A DNA stretch of 8,323 nt from contig DAOVYW010000102.1 in NCBI GenBank assembly GCA_030635415.1, positions 1 to 8,323 on the forward strand, written 5' to 3'. This DNA comes from Candidatus Firestoneibacteriota bacterium (GTDB lineage Bacteria; Oederibacteriota; JAAXVQ01; JAUVAV01). The translations under genes were made by a program, and so were the position numbers. Under the pieces are notes generated by a model, which ran no database searches, was not told the origin of the DNA, and saw nothing but the letters and a program-made list of their open reading frames with translations. Positions 1 to 7,000 of the stretch are shown here, in pieces. Position 1 is the stretch's first letter. The number at the start of each line of letters is the position of its first letter.

Positions 1-2
1 AC

Positions 3-185
3 AATAAAACATTTGAGGTGTTAAATTTGCATTACAGCCGAGACCAGAGCAGGGTCTATTATGCGGATTTCGATAGCCAGACCATCTACACTATTGAGGG
101 AGCGGACAGGGATACTTTTATTGCGCTTGATTATGAAAACGCCCAGGATAAGAATCGGGTATATCTTAAGGGAATTGCCGTATAG
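3..185 (+). CDS. DKNYY-repeat family protein, C-terminal fragment
   Basis: This frame is open from the window edge and ends at a TAG at 183-185, giving the last 60 residues of a protein whose start lies upstream. Two DKNYY-type repeats are visible: KTFEVL followed by SRDQSRVYY, then IEGADRDTF followed by AQDKNRVYLKG. This matches the DKNYY family pattern of a Gly-Ala-Asp turn, an aromatic Thr-Phe, and an Asp-Lys-Asn-x-Val-Tyr signature about 15-20 residues later. Members are usually secreted or envelope-associated proteins built from tandem copies of this unit; their biochemical role is unknown. The stop falls just after the last repeat, so the C-terminus looks natural. No signal peptide can be judged because the N-terminus is missing. 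The family call rests on motif recognition only. Confidence 0.6.
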   Translation, partial: NKTFEVLNLHYSRDQSRVYYADFDSQTIYTIEGADRDTFIALDYENAQDKNRVYLKGIAV

Positions 186-598
186 TGTAAAAATGCTGTG
201 AAGATGCCCACTTGACTCTACCTGCCAGTGACGATAACTGCAACGGATGACAATACTCTGATTTTTGTAACCGTTCACGGGGGTAAGCTCCATATTTGCC
301 TCTGAAGTTTAAAAAAATCTCTCATAAGTTCATTCATTCTACAGCCGGGCTGGGCGCAGAAAAAATCCACAATATAATTGCAGATGATTTTTCTTTTCCA
401 TCGCCAGAGATGGATTTCAGCTTCCGAAGGGGGAGACTTGTGTGATTATAGCACAATTGCATGATAAGTCCGACAGGCTCCTAGGCGCCTGAGCATTTAG
501 TCTGTTTTTTAGGTTGTCATTCCCGAATGCTCTTATCCCTGGACTAAACCATCCCCTGGACAAAAGCATCCAGGCGACGTATTAAGCCGGTAATGGCG
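186..598. other. Non-coding gap with a possible promoter and weak hairpin
   Basis: I see no convincing gene in this stretch. It holds an exact TATAAT at 373-378, but the hexamer 17 nt upstream is a poor -35 match, so it is only a weak promoter candidate for the membrane gene at 613. A small hairpin (CAGGC at 474-478 pairing with GCCTG at 487-491) precedes a run of six T at 505-510. The 13-nt separation makes it a doubtful terminator. The dispersed repeat copy at 514-574 follows and is listed separately. Confidence 0.5.
514..574 (+). repeat. Dispersed repeat, copy 1 (partial)
   Basis: The copy begins with TTGTCATT (514-521). A variable stretch of about 15 nt follows, then a 38-nt core at 537-574 that matches the reverse complement of 1308-1345 with one mismatch. 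The core contains two CCTGGAC direct repeats and a local hairpin (CCTGGA at 555-560 pairing with TCCAGG at 569-574). Compared with the copy at 1222-1364, only one end is present: the sequence after 574 does not match the rest of the other copy and there is no second TTGTCATT terminus. It is therefore a truncated or diverged copy. Its 3' end lies 25 nt before the ribosome binding site of the next gene, so it is probably in the mRNA leader. Confidence 0.75.
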
Positions 599-612
599 AG
601 GAGGTTCTAACG

Positions 613-1023
613 ATGAAAACAATTTTCCTTATTTGGTATTTACGTATCGTGGCCCTGGTCCAGATCGGGCTTTGGGGTTTGTCGCATCTGTTCTATCCAG
701 CATGGTACATGACCACGATTGCCGGGAAAGATCCGGCCATGCTTACGACGTTTAATATTTTACTGGTCAATGAGATTGGGGTCATGGCGCTGGCTGCCGG
801 AGTGGTGACTCTGTTGGCCAGTTTCAATCCTGTGAAGAATTTCAATATTAGTGTCTTGCTGATCCTCATGGGCCTGGGAAGCATGGGGGTGACACTTTAT
901 CATATTTTAGTCCGCCAGGCTTCCCAGGAGTGGGGGCATATTATCACTGTGTTGGCACAATTGGTTGTTCTGGCAATTCTGTATCCCTGGAAAGAGGGAT
1001 ACAGATACATACAGAACTCATGA
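613..1023 (+). CDS. Small four-helix integral membrane protein, function unknown
   Basis: I do not recognise a family. The 136-residue product is strongly hydrophobic, with four likely transmembrane helices near residues 8-28, 46-70, 78-99 and 108-125. A short polar loop (YMTTIAGKDPAM, about 32-43) follows helix 1, and the charged tail ends in KEGYRYIQNS. An acidic residue (Glu54) lies within helix 2 and a His-Ile-Leu segment ends helix 3; no catalytic motif or cysteine pair is visible. The start is well supported: AGGAGG at 599-604 lies 8 nt before the ATG. It appears monocistronic: the next gene starts about 400 nt later behind its own promoter candidate. The gene is bracketed by two opposed copies of a dispersed repeat (537-574 and 1308-1345), which could indicate local rearrangement or movement, though no transposase is present. 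Confidence 0.8.
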   Translation: MKTIFLIWYLRIVALVQIGLWGLSHLFYPAWYMTTIAGKDPAMLTTFNILLVNEIGVMALAAGVVTLLASFNPVKNFNISVLLILMGLGSMGVTLYHILVRQASQEWGHIITVLAQLVVLAILYPWKEGYRYIQNS

Positions 1024-1221
1024 AAATGAACAAATATGATTACTTTCTGCGCATGCTTGTCGCATAATCAGTACCATCCGGCAGATGGAGAAGTATCCGG
1101 CACCCGGCCTCTTGATCAAGGAAATTGACTTGCCAAACGCGTCATGGCCCGGTAAAATACAATTTCAAAAATTTAATTAGTAGCTGTTGTGGAATGTCCT
1201 TTTTAGCTGGATTCCCACACT
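1024..1221. other. Non-coding upstream region of glgP
   Basis: I find no gene here. Short open frames crossing this stretch and the repeat beyond it have no ribosome binding site and low-complexity, cysteine-rich translations unlike a real protein. The only supported element is the promoter candidate at 1130-1158. No clear terminator for the membrane gene is visible directly after its stop codon. Confidence 0.5.
1130..1158 (+). promoter_or_regulatory. Candidate sigma70-type promoter for glgP-glnE
   Basis: TTGCCA (1130-1135) and TAAAAT (1153-1158) each match the -35 and -10 consensus at five of six positions and are separated by exactly 17 nt. Transcription would start near 1165, giving a leader of about 260 nt that runs through the whole MITE-like element before the glgP start at 1424. 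The inverted repeats in that leader could fold in the RNA. The call rests on consensus matching only. Confidence 0.45.
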
Positions 1222-1364
1222 TTGTCATTGCGAGCGCAGCGAGGAATCTCCAAGGGAACTTTGAATTCAAAAGGATTTCAGGAGATTTCTCGGCCCGTCC
1301 TGCCTGTCCTGGATGCTTTTGTCCAGGGGATGATTTAGTCCAGGGCTGCGCCTCAAAATGACAA
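1222..1364 (+). repeat. 143-bp MITE-like element with terminal and internal inverted repeats
   Basis: The two ends are TTGTCATT (1222-1229) and AATGACAA (1357-1364), a perfect 8-bp terminal inverted repeat. The match continues after a short gap with CGCAGC (1235-1240) against GCTGCG (1345-1350). An inner inverted repeat pairs GAGGAATCTCC (1241-1251) with GGAGATTTCTC (1281-1291), 10 of 11 positions. The segment 1308-1345 is the inverted copy of 537-574. The TTGTCATTGCGAGCGCAGCGAGG-type end resembles short palindromic elements scattered in many bacterial genomes. No transposase and no clear target-site duplication are seen. The right end supplies an in-frame ATG (1358) upstream of glgP that is probably not a real start. 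Confidence 0.75.
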
Positions 1365-1408
1365 TCTTAGGCAAGTGTACTTACGCAACAAATACTAACT
1401 ATGAATCG

Positions 1409-1415
1409 AAAGGGG
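1409..1415 (+). promoter_or_regulatory. Ribosome binding site that sets the glgP start at TTG 1424
   Basis: AAAGGGG lies 8 nt before a TTG codon at 1424, ideal spacing, and 17 nt before the next ATG at 1433, which is too far. The longest open frame begins at ATG 1358, inside the right end of the repeat element and with no ribosome binding site. The residues it would add do not look like the family's N-terminus. Confidence 0.6.
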
Positions 1416-1423
1416 CCTATGCC

Positions 1424-3982
1424 TTGAAATTCATGCAGTCTTTTAACGTTGTTCCCAATCTGCCGGAGAAATTGCTGGCGCTACGGGAGTTGAGCTACAA
1501 TTATTGGTGGGGTTGGAATGCGGATGCGTTTAATGTTTTTCGGCATATTGCGCCTGAATTATGGACCGGTACCGGGCATAATCCTGTGAAATTCTTAAGC
1601 CGGGTTTCCCAGGAACGATTGAAAGAGCTGGAAAATGATGAGGGGTTCATGTACCACCTGAACCGTGTGATGGCCTCTTTACATGCCTATTTGGAACGAA
1701 AAACCTGGTTCCAGGGCCGCTGGTCAGGAGACGAGCCTTTTCGAATTGCGTATTTTTCGGCGGAATACGGAATCAATGAAGGCCTTCCCATATATTCCGG
1801 CGGTCTGGGAGTTTTAGCCGGCGATCACCTAAAGTCAGCCAGCGACCTCGGAATTCCCCTGGTAGGAGTAGGCCTGGCTTATCGCCTGGGATATTTTCGA
1901 CAGTATCTAAATCAGGATGGATGGCAGCAGGAACGTTTTATTGAGAATGATTTTCATAACATGCCCTTTATTCTGATGCGCGACGAGCAGAATAATTCCT
2001 TGCTAGTGGAAGTGGATTTTCCCGAACGCCGGGTAATGGTCCAGATATGGAAAGCTCAAATCGGACGTGTTCCGCTTTATCTGCTGGACACTAATCTGCC
2101 AAACAATAATCCCAACGACCGGAATATTACGGCGCAGCTTTATGGAGGGGATCACGAACTACGGATTCAGCAGGAAATGATACTGGGTATTGGAGGCGTG
2201 CGGGCCCTGGATAAATTGGGTTTATTGCCGGCGATCGCACACATGAACGAGGGGCATTCTGCTTTTCTGGCGCTGGAACGTATCCACCAATGCATACAAA
2301 AAGACCATCTTAACTTTGCGGAAGCGCGTGAACTGGTGACAGCCAGCAATCTTTTTACGACCCATACACCGGTTCCAGCCGGGATTGATAAGTTCAGTCC
2401 CGAGTTAATGGAAAGATATTTCAATCCCTATTATGAGAAATTCGGGATCAGCGCGGAAGAATTTTTAGCCTTGGGCCGCGTTAATTCCCATGATGCTCAG
2501 GAAACTTTCAGTATGGCGGTTTTGGCTCTGCGTTTATCCTCCAACGCCAATGGCGTAGCCCGTTTGCACGGCCAGGTTTCACGCCGGATGTTTCAGGACT
2601 TATGGCCTCAATTACCGGAGGAGGAAATTCCCATATCGCATATTACCAACGGGGTACACGTAAACTCCTGGATATCCATGGAGATGTCCGAGCTTTTTGA
2701 TCGCTATCTCGGGCCGCGCTGGGTGGAAGAACCGGGGGATATGAAAATTTGGGGGCGTATCGCGAAGATTCCTTCAGCCGAGCTCTGGCGGACCCACGAA
2801 CGCCGGCGGGAACGCATGGTCGGATATGTGCGGCGCCGTTTGCGCGGGCAGCTCAAGGGCCGGGGCTGTCCGGCCGAGGAAGTAGAGATGGCGAACCAGG
2901 TATTGGATCCCGAGGCCCTGACGATTGGTTTCGCGCGCCGGTTTGCCACTTATAAACGCGCTCTGCTGCTTTTTCGGGACAGCGAGCGCTTGACCCGTTT
3001 GCTGACCGATAAGAACCGGCCGGTTCAGATAATTTTCGCGGGCAAGGCCCATCCGGACGACGAGCCGGGAAAACAGCTTATCCAGGAAATCTTCCGCATA
3101 GCGCGGCGCAGTGAGCTGCGCCGCCATATTGTTTTTCTGGAGGACTACGACTTGAATTGCGCTCATTATCTGGTTCAGGGTGTGGATGTCTGGTTAAATA
3201 CACCGCGCCGGCCCATGGAAGCTTCCGGAACTTCGGGCATGAAAGCCATCTTCAACGGAGGGTTGAACTGCTCGATTCTGGACGGTTGGTGGGATGAAGG
3301 GTACAACGGCGAGAATGGATGGGCTATCGGACGCGGGGAAGAATACACGGACCATGAGTACCAGGACCAGGTGGAGAGCGCCGCGCTTTATCAGCTAATG
3401 GAAAACGAGATTATCCCCTTGTTTTACGATCGGGGAGCGGATGATATTCCGGAAAAATGGATTCGCCGGATGAAAAAATCCATGACCAGTCTGGGCCCGG
3501 TTTTTAATACCAACCGTATGGTTAGCGAATATACCGAGCGGTTTTACATTTCCCGGATAGAGCGTTTGGATAGGCTGCGTGAGAATGAGTGTGCCGCGGT
3601 CCGGCGTCTGGCAGCCTGGAAATCCAAGGTGACGGAAGAGTGGGAAAATATTAGAATCGTGAAAGTGGAAGCGGATACTCAAAAAGAATTTTCCGTAGGG
3701 ACGGAGCTGCCGGTCAAGGCTCTGGTGGCCCTGGGATCATTGCTGCCCCAGGATGTACGGGTTGAAATTTATTATGGATTGGTTGACAGTAATCAGAATT
3801 TATATAACTCACGGGTTATAGCCATGACACCTGGAAACGTGACCAAGAGCGGACGTGTGAATTTTGCCGGCGCCATTCCCTGCCAAGCCACCGGTAACCT
3901 TGGTTTCACTATCCGGGTAATGCCCAGTCATTCGGACCTGGCCCAGCCCTTTGAAACCAATCTTATTACCTGGGGCGAGTAA
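1424..3982 (+). CDS. glgP: Alpha-glucan (glycogen/maltodextrin) phosphorylase, GT35
   Basis: This cytosolic enzyme releases glucose-1-phosphate from the non-reducing ends of glycogen or maltodextrin using phosphate and pyridoxal phosphate. From the TTG start the product is 852 residues, normal for the long bacterial subfamily (mycobacterial/Thermotoga type) that differs from the classical animal/E. coli type. Domains: an N-terminal DUF3417-like helical region (about 6-105, with LRELSYNYWWGWN), the phosphorylase catalytic region (about 108-700), and a C-terminal beta-sandwich (about 743-852). Visible signatures are YFSAEYGINEGLPIYSGGLG, HMNEGHS (273-279), TTHTPVPAG, HITNGVHVNSW, GFARRFATYKRA (502-513), FAGKAHPDDE, and EASGTSGMK with the probable PLP-binding lysine at 607. 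The frame is intact with no missing motif. The stop lies 19 nt before glnE, so the two genes probably share a transcript. If the ATG at 1433 were used the protein would be 849 residues. Confidence 0.95.
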   Translation: MKFMQSFNVVPNLPEKLLALRELSYNYWWGWNADAFNVFRHIAPELWTGTGHNPVKFLSRVSQERLKELENDEGFMYHLNRVMASLHAYLERKTWFQGRWSGDEPFRIAYFSAEYGINEGLPIYSGGLGVLAGDHLKSASDLGIPLVGVGLAYRLGYFRQYLNQDGWQQERFIENDFHNMPFILMRDEQNNSLLVEVDFPERRVMVQIWKAQIGRVPLYLLDTNLPNNNPNDRNITAQLYGGDHELRIQQEMILGIGGVRALDKLGLLPAIAHMNEGHSAFLALERIHQCIQKDHLNFAEARELVTASNLFTTHTPVPAGIDKFSPELMERYFNPYYEKFGISAEEFLALGRVNSHDAQETFSMAVLALRLSSNANGVARLHGQVSRRMFQDLWPQLPEEEIPISHITNGVHVNSWISMEMSELFDRYLGPRWVEEPGDMKIWGRIAKIPSAELWRTHERRRERMVGYVRRRLRGQLKGRGCPAEEVEMANQVLDPEALTIGFARRFATYKRALLLFRDSERLTRLLTDKNRPVQIIFAGKAHPDDEPGKQLIQEIFRIARRSELRRHIVFLEDYDLNCAHYLVQGVDVWLNTPRRPMEASGTSGMKAIFNGGLNCSILDGWWDEGYNGENGWAIGRGEEYTDHEYQDQVESAALYQLMENEIIPLFYDRGADDIPEKWIRRMKKSMTSLGPVFNTNRMVSEYTERFYISRIERLDRLRENECAAVRRLAAWKSKVTEEWENIRIVKVEADTQKEFSVGTELPVKALVALGSLLPQDVRVEIYYGLVDSNQNLYNSRVIAMTPGNVTKSGRVNFAGAIPCQATGNLGFTIRVMPSHSDLAQPFETNLITWGE

Positions 3983-4001
3983 GTGTATGGGATAATACAT
4001 T

Positions 4002-7000
4002 GTGAAACCTGTCTTTGATTTCCTAAAAAAGGCTTGCCCGCTAGTTGATGAAAAGCTTATTCAGGCTCACTGGGAAAGGTTGGATGAGAGGTATTTTACG
4101 CGTTTTAGCCCGGATGATATTTGCCGGCATATAAACAGTCTGGCGTGTCTTTCATCTGAAAAACCGGTGGAAATTCTCTGGGACCCGTCCGCGGATAACC
4201 ATATCGCCTGCACTATCCTGGCTTTTGATTATACTTCGGAATTTTCCCTAATTACCGGAATCTTGGCCGCAATGGGTTTTAATATTCTTTCCGGAGAGGT
4301 TTATACCTATGCCAAGGCCGGCAGTCCGGAACCGGTTCGGCGGACTCCGTCCCCTCCCGGCTTTCCCCTCCCCCGGGCAGTTCCGGATCTATTGAAAAGA
4401 AAACGTATTATAGATTATTTTTCCGGCCAGTTGGATGCCCATGTTTCCCCGGCCGGCTGGGCCGAGGATTTCCAGCGGAAACTGACCGAGATCATACATC
4501 TGTTGGAAAACAACCGGGAAGAAGCAGTATGGGAAGCCAAGCACCGGGTAAATGAGATGGTGGCCAAGCGCCAGGCGGATTTGTATGCCCGCATCCAACC
4601 GGTTTTATATCCCCTGGAGATTTCCATCGATAATAGCCAGGAAACGTTTACCCGCCTGAAAGTAGTTTCCGAGGATACCCCGGCTTTTCTTTATGCCTTG
4701 AGCAATGCGCTCTCACTTCGCGGGATATCGATTGAGCATGTACGCATTACCACCCGGCATAACCGGGTGGAGGATCTGATCGATTTTGTGGATGACCGGG
4801 GTCATAAAATTACTGATTCCGCGATCCTGGATCAAGTCAAACTCTCAGTACTGCTTACCAAGCAATTTACCGGTTTTTTAGGCCAAGCGCCGGATCCTTA
4901 TGCCGCACTGTCCCGCTTTGAAAAGATGGTGGATAACCTGATTAGTCTGCCTCAGAGCGGGCAATGGGTAAAGATGCTCTCCAATCCGCGCATACTTCAG
5001 GATCTGGCGCGTCTCTTGGGAGCCAGCGATTTTTTATGGGAAGATATTATTCGCCAACAGTATGAGACCCTTCTGCCCATGTTGGGTCCGCAGGTCGAAG
5101 GCCGACGTTTTGCCGCCCCTTGGCAAACTATTCCGGAGAGGATGGAAAAAGTCCTGATCAGCGCCCATGACCTGGAAGAGCAGAAAGAACGCCTCAATGA
5201 ATTTAAAGACCAGGAAATTTTTCTCATTGATCTGGATCACATCCTTACTCCGGGTGTGGATTTTATGATTTTGGCTGAACATTTAACCCGCCTGGCGGAG
5301 GCGGTAATTAACCGGGCCATGCAGTTGTATTTCCATCATCTGGCAGGGAAGTATGGGAGACCGCGGACCGTGGCCGGGATGGAGGCCGAATACGCGGTCT
5401 TGGGATTGGGTAAATTCGGCGGCGCTGATCTGGGATATGCTTCTGACATTGAGCTGCTTTTGGTGTACAGCGATAACGGACGGACCGACGGGAAAGAGGC
5501 TATTGATAATCTCGAATTTTTCGATAACCTGGTAAAAGCCACAGTCAAGTTTATTCAGGCCAAGCGGGAGGGTATTTTCAATATTGATCTCAGGCTGCGA
5601 CCGCATGGCGAGGACGGTCCCCTGGCTTGTAGTCTGGAGGCGTTTTGCGGCTATTATGGTCCGGGTGGAGCGGCGCACGCTTATGAACGTTTGGCCTTGG
5701 TTCGCTTGCGCGCCGTAGGCGGGGATGCCGAACTGGGCGCCCGGGTTGAACGGCTCCGCGACGAATTTATTTATGCCGTGAAAAATATCAATTTCCCGGA
5801 TCTACGGGAATTACGGGTCCGTCAGTTGGAGGAAAAAACCCTAGGCCATAAGCTCAATGCCAAATTCAGTCCGGGCGCCCTGGTGGACTTGGAATATGAT
5901 GTCCAGATTTTGCAGGTAATGTACGGCAAGGAGTATCCTTATCTCAGAACTCCGCGTATCCAGGAAGCTTTGCAGGGTTTGCCCCAGGCCGGAGTTTTAA
6001 GCGCGGAAGAGTCCGGCGCGTTAATCGCGGCCTATAGTTTCCTGCGCAATTTAATTAACGGATTGAGAATGCTAAGAGGCTCGGCCCGGGATCTTTTTTT
6101 GCCGCCCCTCGGATCGGATGAATATATGCATCTGGCCCGGCGGCTGGGATATGAATCAACCCGGGATATGGATCCCGCGCAGCAGCTTCATCTGGAATTT
6201 GAGACCCGGACCGCGGACATACGCGCATTTATTGAGCGGCACTTCGGAAGGGATTCCCTGCCCGGCCCGGAAATGGGCAATGCGGCTGATTTGATCCTTT
6301 CGGATAAAACTTCCCCGGAATTGCGCCGGAAAATACTGGGGGAGGCTGGTTTCATATTTACCGAGCGGGCCTATGAGAATTTGCGGCGCCTGGCCGGTGA
6401 GGGCAAGAGGCGTCTGCTCCTGGCCAAGCTGGCAGTACTGGCCTGCGATATGCTCCGACGCCAACCAGATCCGGATATGGCCTTGAATAACTGGGAACGG
6501 TTTGTCCGCGTCCTGCCGGACCCGGCAGGACATTTTGAGAACCTGCTTTCCCAGCCTAGGCGATTGGAAATTCTGTTGAGTATATTCTCGAGCAGTCAAT
6601 TCCTGGCTGACATCCTGGTTCGGAATCCCGGATTTCTTGAGCCGGCCACGGATCCCCGGAAAATATATCTGATCCGCGAGCGCGCGGAACATGTCCATGC
6701 TTTGGAACACATGGGAGGACTAACCATGGAAACGCCGGAATGGCTGAATGGAATTCGCCGCTACCGGCGGCAGGAATTTCTGAGAATTGCCACCCGGGAT
6801 ATATGTTTGCATGTCTTGCTGCCGGAAATCACACTGGAGCTTTCCAACCTGGCTGAAGCTCTTATCCAGGCGGTGTTGGACCGGGTTTGGTCTCAGGTGT
6901 GTCAGGACGGTCAAGTCCGGATACCGGAAGGGGAGGAGACGGCCCAACGATTTTGCGTTCTGGCTTTCGGGAAACTGGGCGGGAGCGAGCTAAATTATAG

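Noticed and set aside
211..240. Sigma70 promoter starting with TTGACT
   Set aside because: The -35 hexamer is good, but at 16-18 nt spacing no hexamer matches the -10 consensus better than four of six.
1125..1361. Open reading frame of 78 codons before glgP
   Set aside because: More than half of it lies in the repeat element, it overlaps the promoter candidate, it has no ribosome binding site, and its translation resembles no protein family.
514..1364. Composite transposon or insertion sequence
   Set aside because: The inverted repeats are present, but no transposase is encoded between them and no target-site duplication can be seen.
6156..6710. 184-codon open frame on the minus strand inside glnE
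   Set aside because: It lies wholly within the well-supported glnE frame on the other strand, and has no recognisable motif or independent context; the same applies to the other antisense frames in glgP and glnE.
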